Counted from the stretch's first letter, positions 1 through 5,704 are shown. The stretch is 5,704 nucleotides of DNA from an uncultured Kordia sp. (GCA_913054565.1 CAJXHW010000131.1:1-5704); one strand, 5' to 3'. Notes: a model not told the origin generated them from the sequence alone. Numbers and translations: made by a program.

Positions 1-852
1 TTCATTGAGCAATTAGATGATAAATTAGGAGTTGACAAAGTTAGAGAACAATTACGATATACTATTTATGAATACACTCAAAACCATAACGCTCAAATTA
101 ATTACATTGAACAAAAAATTTCAAAAGCCTCAGAAACAGATTATGTCAAACTAATTTATGCCTATATTAAGCTTAAAAAATTAAATAAAAGTTTTGACAC
201 GGCGTTGCGTTTTGCAAAAGCATATCCAAAATCAGACACACCATATTTATCTTTATATAAGTTTTACATCTCTAAAAATAATACCGAAAAGGCAATTAAT
301 GCCATGACAATTGTACTACAGAGTAATGTTATTAATGAAGAAGATAAGTATAAACTTCTAAACGACTTTTTATCATATACAGAAAATCATTTGAATTTTT
401 TACCTGAGTTAGAAAAGGCAACAAAACTATATTCTAATACAGCAATAAATAGTAGGTTAGCCTTATTATACAAAAAACACGATGCAAAAAAAGCCGCTGA
501 TTATGTAGCACTTGCAACTAAAAATTCATCAAACAGTTATAACGATTTAAAACTTATTGGAAGCTTATTACTTGAAGAGCAAAAATTTGATGAAGCTTTA
601 AAGAACAGTCTTAAAGCTTTAGAACTATATCCTGCACAACCTATATTTTATTTGCAACTAGCAAAGGCTTATAATTATAATGGTAAGCCACAAAAAGCGT
701 TGGAAAGTTTAGAGTTTGGTCTCGATTATTTAATTGATAATCCAAAAATGGAATGTGATTTTTATACTGAATTTGCTAAAACATACCACTTATTAAACGA
801 CTCTAAAAACAAAAATATTTTTTTACAAAAAGCTAAAGATCTAAAAAGTTAA
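1..852 (+). CDS. TPR-repeat protein, 5'-truncated by window edge
   Basis: The reading frame is open from base 1 to the TAA at 850-852, giving 283 visible residues without an N-terminus; the true start lies upstream of the window. A TTG at 205 is internal and not a convincing start, because the frame before it codes for the same kind of helical protein. The sequence is built of helix-turn-helix tetratricopeptide-like units: the clearest lie at about visible residues 179-211 (LLLEEQKFDEAL, then KALELYP) and 212-246 (YLQLAKAYNYNG, then KALESLEFGL), with a divergent unit at 251-281 and weaker ones earlier (about 63-108). TPR arrays are protein-interaction scaffolds; no enzymatic motif is visible. 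Whether it has a signal peptide or lipobox cannot be seen. It ends 1 base before the DUF4292 lipoprotein start, so it is likely co-transcribed with it and with the EnvC-like gene, which suggests an envelope role. The gene is very AT-rich (bases 241-300 are about 22% GC by hand count). The TPR call is firm; the function is unknown. Confidence 0.85.
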   Translation, partial: FIEQLDDKLGVDKVREQLRYTIYEYTQNHNAQINYIEQKISKASETDYVKLIYAYIKLKKLNKSFDTALRFAKAYPKSDTPYLSLYKFYISKNNTEKAINAMTIVLQSNVINEEDKYKLLNDFLSYTENHLNFLPELEKATKLYSNTAINSRLALLYKKHDAKKAADYVALATKNSSNSYNDLKLIGSLLLEEQKFDEALKNSLKALELYPAQPIFYLQLAKAYNYNGKPQKALESLEFGLDYLIDNPKMECDFYTEFAKTYHLLNDSKNKNIFLQKAKDLKS

Positions 853-853
853 T

Positions 854-1633
854 ATGATAAAACCCATCTATTATATAGCATTTATATGTGTATTACTTTT
901 GGGGTGTAAAGCCACAAAAGGTGTAAAAGATACTGGTGCAACAACAACACTTTCTACTACAGAAATTATAACAACACACCTATCTAAAAAACTGGTCTTA
1001 TCATCATTAAAAGCTGCGCTAAACATCAATTTAAAAACAGCTGAAAACGAAGAAAAATACACGGCTAGTTTACGCATTCAAAAAGATGAAAAAATCTGGC
1101 TGAGCATTGGTAAAATGGGAATTCCTGGTGCTAAAATTTTAATAACCCCAACCAAAGTTCACTATTACAATAAAATTGACAACACGTATTTTGATGGCGA
1201 TTATGCAATTATCAATTCATGGTTAGGAACTGAATTAAGTTTCTCGCAACTTCAAGGAATATTAATTGGCGAATCAATGTTTACCCTTGAACCCACACAA
1301 TACGATTCGGAAGTTTTAGATGATGGCTATTTGCTAAGGCCTGAACAACAAGGCGCTCTTTTTGAACACTACATTACTATAAACCCAAGTAATTTCAAGT
1401 TAAAAACCCAAGAAATAGCGCAACCTAAAGAGCTCAGAATTTTTACGGTGGATTATTACAGCTATCAAAATATAGCTGAAAACTTAGTGCCTTTATTAAT
1501 CAATATTGCCTTAGTTGAAAAAACTTCAGAAACACAAATTGATATTACCTATAGAAATGTATCTTTGAATCAAGAATTACGCTTCCCATTTAAAATACCT
1601 AGTAATTATAAAGAAATTCAGATTGAAAAATAG
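854..1633 (+). CDS. DUF4292 family outer-membrane lipoprotein, LolB-like
   Basis: This 259-residue protein begins with a lipoprotein signal peptide: a short basic start (MIKP), a hydrophobic stretch (residues 5-16) and the lipobox LLGC with the lipidated Cys at residue 18. Residues after the Cys (KATKGVKD) lack the acidic cluster that promotes surface exposure in Bacteroidota, so I infer an anchor in the outer membrane facing the periplasm. The body is predominantly beta-type with alternating polar and hydrophobic residues: SLRIQKDEKIWLSIG at about 72-86, then GIPGAKILITPTKVHYYN at about 89-106, then FSQLQGILIGE at about 130-140. That order, with a short helix ending in a conserved Gly-rich turn, matches the DUF4292 family and resembles the LolA/LolB lipoprotein-carrier fold; the LolB link is inference. 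The ATG follows the TPR stop by 1 base, and the gene's last 11 bases overlap the next gene. The family assignment is fairly sure; the biochemical role is not. Confidence 0.85.
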   Translation: MIKPIYYIAFICVLLLGCKATKGVKDTGATTTLSTTEIITTHLSKKLVLSSLKAALNINLKTAENEEKYTASLRIQKDEKIWLSIGKMGIPGAKILITPTKVHYYNKIDNTYFDGDYAIINSWLGTELSFSQLQGILIGESMFTLEPTQYDSEVLDDGYLLRPEQQGALFEHYITINPSNFKLKTQEIAQPKELRIFTVDYYSYQNIAENLVPLLINIALVEKTSETQIDITYRNVSLNQELRFPFKIPSNYKEIQIEK

Positions 1634-2849
1634 ACCATTATTCCGTTTTGTTTTAATCATATTACTATCGTTAGCAGCGGTAACAACTGCTGTTGGACAA
1701 TCTAAAAAACAACGCCAGTTAGAAAATCAGCGTAAAGATATTTTAAAAGAAATTCAGCAAATAAACAGTTTGTTAGCAGAGGCAAAATCTGAAGAAACAT
1801 CATTGTTAACAAAAATTGAAGACGTTAATTTAAAAATTAAAGTTCGTAAAAATTTAATTCAAATTACCAATCAACAAGCCAACTTACTCACTCGTGAAAT
1901 CAAAACAAACAGCGAGAAAATAAAAGCCTTAGAGACCGACTTAGCGGCACGTAAAAAAGATTATGCAGCAATGGTTGTAAAATCTTACAAAAATAAAGCT
2001 ACGCAGAGCAAATTGCTGTTTTTACTATCTTCAAATGACTTCTTACAAGCCTATAAGCGGTATAATTACATGAAACAATATAAACGCTATCAAAAAAACC
2101 AAGCAGACTCTATTGTTTCTAAAACTGAAAAACTCGTGAACTTAAACGAAGCACTATTACTTCAAAAAGAAGATAAAACGCGTTTAATAGCCGAAAATAA
2201 AAAAGCACAAGCTAAATTACAAGCTGAAAAAGGCCATCAACAGACCTTAATTGCAATACTTAAAAAAGATGAATCTAAGTATAAAAAAGCTATTGCTAAA
2301 AAACAAAAGGAAAGCAATAGGATTGAACGTAAAATTGAAAAATTAATTAGAGATGCCATTGCTGCAGCTAATAAGAAAAAGAACAAGGCTTCAACTTCTA
2401 AAACTTTAAGCTTAACTCCTGAAGCCAAAGCCTTAGCTGCTAGTTTTAGCGCAAACAAAGGAAAATTACCTTGGCCGGTTTCTACTGGTCGTGTTACACA
2501 AAAGTTTGGTAAACAACGTCATGCTACCATCCCAGGTATTTACACCTACAGTAGTGGTGTAAAAATTCTCACATCAAAAAACAGTGATGTTAAAGCTGTG
2601 TTTAACGGTGTGGTTTCAGAAATTCAAATGATTAAAGGGGCCAACCAATCGGTGTATATTCAGCACGGAAATTATTTTACGGTATACTCAAATTTGAAAA
2701 ACTTAAGCATCAAAAAAGGTGATAAAGTCATTACAGGTATGCCTATAGGAAAAATTGCTACCAACAACGAAGGGAAATCTGTATTGCGTTTTTTTATCTT
2801 TAATAACAGTAACAAGCAAAATCCAGCGCATTGGATTTATAAAATGTAA
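1623..2849 (+). CDS. EnvC-like murein hydrolase activator (degenerate LytM/M23)
   Basis: This 408-residue periplasmic protein starts with a Sec signal peptide (basic MKNRPLFR, hydrophobic 9-20, likely cleavage after about Gln26). A long coiled coil rich in Lys, Glu and Gln covers roughly residues 27-250, followed by a Lys/Ala/Ser linker and a C-terminal LytM (peptidase M23) domain at about 281-408. The LytM fold is recognisable (LPWPVSTGRVTQKFG, IQHGNYFTVYSNL, KKGDKVITGMPIG), but the zinc ligands are gone: the usual HxxxD/GxDI region reads YTYSSGVKI and the HLHFEI motif reads VLRFFIF. As in E. coli EnvC, this points to an activator of N-acetylmuramoyl-L-alanine amidases during cell separation, with the coiled coil a plausible FtsX contact, rather than an active endopeptidase. 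The start is TTG at 1623: no ATG, GTG or TTG lies between the in-frame stop at 1566 and this codon, and it places the signal peptide exactly. It overlaps the upstream gene by 11 bases, suggesting translational coupling. Confidence 0.9.
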   Translation: MKNRPLFRFVLIILLSLAAVTTAVGQSKKQRQLENQRKDILKEIQQINSLLAEAKSEETSLLTKIEDVNLKIKVRKNLIQITNQQANLLTREIKTNSEKIKALETDLAARKKDYAAMVVKSYKNKATQSKLLFLLSSNDFLQAYKRYNYMKQYKRYQKNQADSIVSKTEKLVNLNEALLLQKEDKTRLIAENKKAQAKLQAEKGHQQTLIAILKKDESKYKKAIAKKQKESNRIERKIEKLIRDAIAAANKKKNKASTSKTLSLTPEAKALAASFSANKGKLPWPVSTGRVTQKFGKQRHATIPGIYTYSSGVKILTSKNSDVKAVFNGVVSEIQMIKGANQSVYIQHGNYFTVYSNLKNLSIKKGDKVITGMPIGKIATNNEGKSVLRFFIFNNSNKQNPAHWIYKM

Positions 2850-2850
2850 T

Positions 2851-2908
2851 TATAAACACAAAATAAAGAGCCAAGCGTAAACGCTTGGCTCTTTATTTTA
2901 TGTTTATA
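2851..2908. terminator. bidirectional intrinsic terminator between convergent genes
   Basis: An inverted repeat with arms 2851-2877 and 2882-2908 and a 4-base loop (TAAA) pairs over 27 positions with a single mismatch (C2859 against A2900). The inner 17 pairs are perfect, with a GC-rich core (GAGCCAAGCG / CGCTTGGCTC) flanked on both strands by T-rich tracts (TCTTTATTTTATG on plus, TCTTTATTTTGTG on minus). It starts 2 bases after the envC-like stop and ends 7 bases before the stop of the thioesterase on the other strand, so it can end transcription from both sides. Confidence 0.9.
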
Positions 2909-2915
2909 TTGGTTG

Positions 2916-3431
2916 CTAGCCTTCTGAAAATAAAGCTTTCAACTCTGTGGCTTGTGCAGGTTGCATGCGCCCACCCAAAATTAAGCTCAATAGTTTTCTT
3001 CGCAACGCGCCTTCAAAACGTTCTTTTTCTAATGCCGTTTGTGGTTCAATTGCTGGCACTTTAACTGGTGTTCCTGTTTCATCTACTGCAACAAAAGTAT
3101 AAATGCCTTCATTTGCCTTTGTTCTAAAACCAGACTCGCGGTCTTCAATCCAAACATCAATATACACCTCCATTGAACTTGTAAATGATCGTGACACCTT
3201 GGCTTCAATGGTTACAACACTACCAGATGGCACTGCTTTATTAAAAGCCACATGATTTACAGAAGCGGTTACTACAATTCTACGACTGTGTCGTCTTGCA
3301 GCAATACTTGCAGCTCTATCCATACGAGATAGTAACTCTCCTCCAAATAAATTATTTAATGGATTGGTCTCTCCTGGTAATACTAAATCAGTAAGTGTGG
3401 TAATTGAATCAACAGGATTTTTAGCCTTCAT
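2916..3431 (-). CDS. acyl-CoA thioesterase, hotdog fold (YciA/ACOT family)
   Basis: This 171-residue cytoplasmic enzyme is expected to hydrolyse acyl-CoA to free fatty acid and CoA. The N-terminal signature of the acyl-CoA hydrolase hotdog family is intact: PGETNPLNNLFGGELLSRMD at residues 19-38, containing Asn23, the FGG turn (29-31) and Asp38, which correspond to the catalytic Asn/Asp positions of YciA and ACOT7. The central helix (MDRAASIAARRHS, 37-49) is followed by strands VVTASVNHVAF (53-63), VTIEAKV (73-79) and MEVYIDVWIED. Residues from about 130 form a charged helical tail (LEKERFEGALRRK) typical of Bacteroidota members. Length is normal for a single-hotdog enzyme; such proteins usually form hexamers. 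The ATG at 3429-3431 gives the expected N-terminus. It lies 62 bases downstream of the HU/SPOR gene on the same strand with a promoter-like box in between. The gene is richer in GC than its neighbours (2941-3000 is about 45% by hand count), which I attribute to its conserved Ala/Arg/Gly-rich protein. Acyl-chain preference cannot be read. Confidence 0.93.
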   Translation of the reverse strand: MKAKNPVDSITTLTDLVLPGETNPLNNLFGGELLSRMDRAASIAARRHSRRIVVTASVNHVAFNKAVPSGSVVTIEAKVSRSFTSSMEVYIDVWIEDRESGFRTKANEGIYTFVAVDETGTPVKVPAIEPQTALEKERFEGALRRKLLSLILGGRMQPAQATELKALFSEG

Positions 3432-3447
3432 CTATACAATTTTTATG

Positions 3448-3455
3448 CAAAGGTA
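3448..3455 (-). promoter_or_regulatory. Bacteroidota-type promoter -7 box for the thioesterase gene
   Basis: On the minus strand these bases read TACCTTTG, an exact match to the Bacteroidota primary sigma -7 consensus TAnnTTTG. Twenty bases upstream on that strand lies GTG (plus-strand 3476-3478), one base off the -33 TTG. The box is 16 bases from the ATG, leaving a very short leader. It suggests that the thioesterase gene can be transcribed independently of the HU/SPOR gene. Confidence 0.6.
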
Positions 3456-3493
3456 AAGGGAAATCAGTAATGAGTCACGTTTTTAACTAAAAA

Positions 3494-4447
3494 TTAATTG
3501 ATATCTTTCACTAACAACCACGCATGTGAATTGTGTGATTTTTTAATTGACCTTAATGTTGCTAATGCTTCAGCTCTTGTAGCTACACTTGCATAAACAA
3601 CTTGATGTAAACCGTATTTATTCTGCCCAATTATTCTTGGTAAAAACCCTTGATCTTTTAATTGATTTACTTTTTTATCGGCATTTTCTTCAAAACGAAA
3701 GGCTCCCGCTATAATATGGTAGTTTCCAATTATTTCTTTTTCTACGGCAACATTAAGGGTCACTTCTGGTACTTCAATAGGCGAAATATCAAAAAATGAT
3801 GCTTTTTGATAAGCCTCTTTTTCAATTTCTAAAGCTTCTAACGTGTTATGAGTTATAACTTCTTCCATTTGGTTTGTGTACATTTTCTTACCAAAAATTC
3901 CTGATAAACCAAGAGCTACAACAGCTATAGCTGCATATTTTAAATACGATTGTTTTTGTCTAGTTTCAGGTATAAAAGTTATAGGCGCTTTATCTTCTAA
4001 TACGGTAACCTCCTCTTTATACACCTCTCTTAAAACTGGTGCTTTATACATGTCACCCAGTCCGAATGAGCTTGTTAAATAGTTGACGTCTTCTAAAGGA
4101 GAAAATTGTAACTTTCCTTCATAACTCAAAGAAAAGTCCCCTACTTTGCCAAGCAACACTGACTCGCCAGAAACTAATGTTCCTTTAATCTGTGACACCT
4201 GTGTATTAATAATTTCAAGAGCTTGAGTATAATCAACCCCCTCAATTAAGGCAACATGATTAGCCAAAAGGCCATCATTTTGTTTCAGTTGCTCATTAAA
4301 TGAAACTGTTTTTCTAGGTGGCAAAAACAAATTTGTAGCGTCATTTATTGTAGCCGCATGTTTTTGTGTTAAAAACGCTCCAAACTCAGGAACCACAACA
4401 CATTCATACCTGTACAATAAATCGCTAATATAGTTTGCTAATGCCAT
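3494..4447 (-). CDS. HU-CCDC81 / transmembrane / SPOR domain protein
   Basis: This 317-residue single-pass membrane protein has three parts. Residues 1 to about 135 match the paired bacterial HU-CCDC81 domains: the first has YISDLLYRYECVVVPEFGAF (6-25) and the second has NDGLLANHVALIEGVDYTQA (57-76) and VLLGKVGDFSLSYEGKLQF. The chain then has an acidic linker and one hydrophobic helix at about 169-186 (LKYAAIAVVALGLSGIFG), with basic residues on both sides. Residues 241-316 form a SPOR domain (NYHIIAGAF, then LKDQGFLPRIIG, then HQVVYASVATRAEAL). SPOR domains bind glycan strands lacking stem peptides, which mark septal peptidoglycan. The expected topology is HU module in the cytoplasm and SPOR in the periplasm, so the protein could link a DNA- or protein-binding module to the division site. 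The start ATG at 4445-4447 gives the usual family N-terminus. It is divergent from dprA, and no terminator is visible before the downstream thioesterase, so read-through is possible. Domain calls are firm; DNA binding is unproven. Confidence 0.9.
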   Translation of the reverse strand: MALANYISDLLYRYECVVVPEFGAFLTQKHAATINDATNLFLPPRKTVSFNEQLKQNDGLLANHVALIEGVDYTQALEIINTQVSQIKGTLVSGESVLLGKVGDFSLSYEGKLQFSPLEDVNYLTSSFGLGDMYKAPVLREVYKEEVTVLEDKAPITFIPETRQKQSYLKYAAIAVVALGLSGIFGKKMYTNQMEEVITHNTLEALEIEKEAYQKASFFDISPIEVPEVTLNVAVEKEIIGNYHIIAGAFRFEENADKKVNQLKDQGFLPRIIGQNKYGLHQVVYASVATRAEALATLRSIKKSHNSHAWLLVKDIN

Positions 4448-4471
4448 TGGAAAATTGATTAATTATTAAAA

Positions 4472-4479
4472 CAAATTTA
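4472..4479 (-). promoter_or_regulatory. putative -7 box for the HU/SPOR gene
   Basis: On the minus strand these bases read TAAATTTG, an exact match to TAnnTTTG, and lie 24 bases upstream of the HU/SPOR start codon, a sensible leader length. No TTG is found at the usual 17-23 base spacing upstream, where the sequence is mostly A and T tracts, so the promoter is incomplete by consensus. In such AT-rich DNA an 8-base match alone can occur by chance. Confidence 0.45.
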
Positions 4480-4541
4480 CATTTTTTTAAAAAAGACATC
4501 ATATCGTTATACAATAGTTATTAACAATCAGATTTTTTAGC

Positions 4542-4549
4542 TAACTTTA
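4542..4549 (+). promoter_or_regulatory. weak candidate -7 box for dprA
   Basis: These bases read TAACTTTA, one base off TAnnTTTG, with TTA (4518-4520, one base off TTG) 21 bases upstream. If used, transcription would begin near 4555, after the TTG at 4552, so the ATG at 4570 would be the first usable start. Both boxes are imperfect and this is only a candidate. Confidence 0.3.
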
Positions 4550-4564
4550 AGTTGACTATCAACT
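4550..4564. repeat. short inverted repeat in the dprA leader
   Basis: AGTTGA (4550-4555) and TCAACT (4559-4564) are perfect inverted copies separated by CTA, ending 5 bases before the ATG of dprA at 4570. As RNA this is a 6-bp, weak stem with a 3-base loop beside the start codon; as DNA it could be a small operator. A repeat this short can arise by chance, and no function can be read from it. Confidence 0.35.
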
Positions 4565-4569
4565 ATTTA

Positions 4570-5673
4570 ATGAACGATAACGATTTACTATACACACTTG
4601 CCTTACAAAAAGCAGCAAATATCGGCGATATTACTGCCAAAAAACTCCTTCAACACTGTCACACTGCAGAACTAATTTTTAAAGAAAAAGACACGCTTTT
4701 ACAGGCTATAAATGGTATAGGGAGTTATATCTGTAAATCTTTAAAAGATAAAAAATTACTTATTGATGCAGAAAAGGAGTTGTGCTATATAAAAGACAAT
4801 GCTATAAAACATTGGTATTATAAAGAGGATGATTATCCGAAAAACTTAAAACATTGCATAGATGGGCCAATTTTATTGTTTTATGGCGGACAACTAAATT
4901 TAAAACAACAGCACATAATTAGCATTGTAGGAACACGAAATATAACAAATTACGGAAAAAGGATCTGTGAAGAAATCATAGAAGGTTTAAGTTTATTAAA
5001 CCCAGTTATTGTTTCTGGTTTTGCCTACGGTACAGACATTACAGCACATAAAGCAGCCATAAAAAATAATCTTCAAACAATAGGATGTTTGGCACATGGT
5101 ATGAATCAAGTATATCCTAAAGTGCATAAAAAATATATGCGTGATGTAGAAGCCAATGGTGGATTTGTAACCGAATTTTGGAGTAGTTCTAATCCTGAAA
5201 GGGAAAACTTCATCAAACGAAATAGGATTATTGCAGGAATATCCGAAGCAACATTAGTTATTGAAAGTGCCGAAAAGGGCGGCAGTTTAATTACCGCCGA
5301 TATTGCAAATTCTTATAACCGTGATGTATTTGCACTACCCGGTAGGATTGATGACAAGTTTAGCTCTGGCACAAACACTCTCATCAAGCTTCAGAGAGCA
5401 CAATTAGTTACTTCTGCTGCAGATATTGCTTATATGCTTAATTGGGACGTAAAACAGCCTAAAAAACCGATTCAACCTAAATTGTTTGTTGACTTAAATC
5501 CTTCTGAAGAAAAAATTGTCACATATTTAAAAGGAAAAGATAAAGTTGATTTAGATGACATTGCCATTGCTTGCCAATTACCCATTCATAAAATATCCTC
5601 AACCTTATTAGGTTTGGAGCTAAAAGGAGTAACAAGACCGCACCCAGGAAAACAATTTGAATTGATAACATAA
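4570..5673 (+). CDS. dprA: DNA-processing protein DprA (Smf)
   Basis: This 367-residue cytoplasmic protein binds incoming single-stranded DNA and loads RecA on it in natural transformation. Residues 1 to about 75 hold helix-hairpin-helix-like turns (ANIGDITAKKL, INGIGSYICKSL). A Rossmann-type core follows with the family motifs: IVGTRNITNYG (119-129), VSGFAYGTDITAHKAA (148-163), TIGCLAHGMNQVYP (170-183), TEFWSSSNPERENF (201-214), RNRIIAGIS (217-225), EKGGSLITADIA (235-246) and FALPGR (254-259). Residues from about 311 form the C-terminal winged helix, ending in the usual PGKQFEL-type motif. Length is normal for Bacteroidota DprA. I chose ATG at 4570 over the in-frame TTG at 4552: MNDNDLLYTLALQ is the normal family N-terminus, and the six extra residues of the longer form have no counterpart. 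The gene is divergent from the HU/SPOR gene and followed directly by a terminator. All core motifs are intact, so it should be functional; competence itself needs ComEC and other genes not seen here. Confidence 0.95.
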   Translation: MNDNDLLYTLALQKAANIGDITAKKLLQHCHTAELIFKEKDTLLQAINGIGSYICKSLKDKKLLIDAEKELCYIKDNAIKHWYYKEDDYPKNLKHCIDGPILLFYGGQLNLKQQHIISIVGTRNITNYGKRICEEIIEGLSLLNPVIVSGFAYGTDITAHKAAIKNNLQTIGCLAHGMNQVYPKVHKKYMRDVEANGGFVTEFWSSSNPERENFIKRNRIIAGISEATLVIESAEKGGSLITADIANSYNRDVFALPGRIDDKFSSGTNTLIKLQRAQLVTSAADIAYMLNWDVKQPKKPIQPKLFVDLNPSEEKIVTYLKGKDKVDLDDIAIACQLPIHKISSTLLGLELKGVTRPHPGKQFELIT

Positions 5674-5704
5674 AAAAACCTCCTTCAAATTGAAAGAGGT
5701 TTTT
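5674..5704 (+). terminator. intrinsic terminator after dprA
   Basis: Starting right after the dprA stop, AAAAACCTC (5674-5682) pairs with GAGGTTTTT (5696-5704). After one C/A mismatch the stem continues with TTCA (5684-5687) against TGAA (5691-5694), leaving a 3-base loop. The T-run continues to the window edge, so its full length is not visible. The A-tract on the left arm means it could also work for a convergent gene beyond the window. Confidence 0.85.

Noticed and set aside
205..207. TTG as the start codon of the TPR gene
   Set aside because: The frame is open upstream to base 1 and codes for similar helical repeat sequence, so the gene enters the window from the left and this TTG is an internal Leu codon.
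871..1077. 68-codon minus-strand open frame
   Set aside because: It lies wholly inside the DUF4292 gene on the opposite strand and shows no family motif; the plus-strand frame has a lipobox and clear gene packing.
2237..2458. 73-codon minus-strand open frame with hydrophobic stretches
   Set aside because: It is antisense to the Lys/Ala-rich coiled coil of the EnvC-like gene; Lys codons read backwards give Phe/Leu, which creates a false membrane-protein look.
2463..2846. Active M23 zinc endopeptidase
   Set aside because: The HxxxD and HxH ligand positions are replaced, so catalytic annotation is not supported.
2916..3431. Higher GC of the thioesterase gene as a sign of horizontal transfer
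   Set aside because: The protein is a close match to ordinary flavobacterial family members and its Ala/Gly/Arg content explains the shift; no mobile element or repeat flanks it.
3876..4082. 68-codon plus-strand open frame
   Set aside because: It is antisense to the membrane helix and linker of the HU/SPOR gene and has no recognisable features of its own.
4552..4569. Six-residue N-terminal extension of DprA (MTINYL)
   Set aside because: DprA proteins of this group normally begin just before the DLLYTLALQ stretch, and ATG at 4570 supplies that start.

Overview
The window looks like chromosomal DNA of a marine or environmental member of the Flavobacteriia (phylum Bacteroidota). The reasons are low GC with A-rich leaders instead of strong Shine-Dalgarno sites, promoter -7 boxes of the Bacteroidota type TAnnTTTG, and proteins that are close matches to flavobacterial families: a DUF4292 lipoprotein, an EnvC-like LytM protein with coiled coil, an HU-CCDC81/SPOR membrane protein, and a DprA with the Bacteroidota motif variants. 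Family calls were made from motifs and remembered family patterns; no database search was run.

Layout. Bases 1-2849 hold three tightly packed plus-strand genes: a TPR protein whose 5' end lies outside the window (1-852), a DUF4292 lipoprotein (854-1633, 1 base after the TPR stop), and an EnvC-like murein hydrolase activator (1623-2849, TTG start inside the end of the lipoprotein gene, 11-base overlap). They almost certainly form one transcript. A 27-bp hairpin (2851-2908) then separates this operon from two minus-strand genes that converge on it: an acyl-CoA thioesterase (2916-3431) and, upstream of it, an HU/SPOR membrane protein (3494-4447). A divergent intergenic stretch (4448-4569) separates the latter from plus-strand dprA (4570-5673), which is followed by a second intrinsic terminator running to the window edge.

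Function. The left operon is an envelope module: the EnvC-like protein has lost the zinc ligands of LytM peptidases and should regulate amidases at the division site, the DUF4292 lipoprotein has a LolB-like look, and the TPR protein is a probable adaptor. The HU/SPOR protein joins a cytoplasmic HU-like module through one membrane helix to a SPOR domain expected to bind septal peptidoglycan, so it too may act at division. DprA handles single-stranded DNA for RecA-mediated transformation or recombination. The thioesterase is a housekeeping fatty acyl-CoA hydrolase.

There is no gene-free stretch above 300 bases. I see no RNA gene, mobile element, CRISPR array or defence system, and no clear sign of a new system. 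The most interesting points are the HU-membrane-SPOR architecture next to dprA, the dead LytM site, and the possible LolB-like role of the DUF4292 protein.
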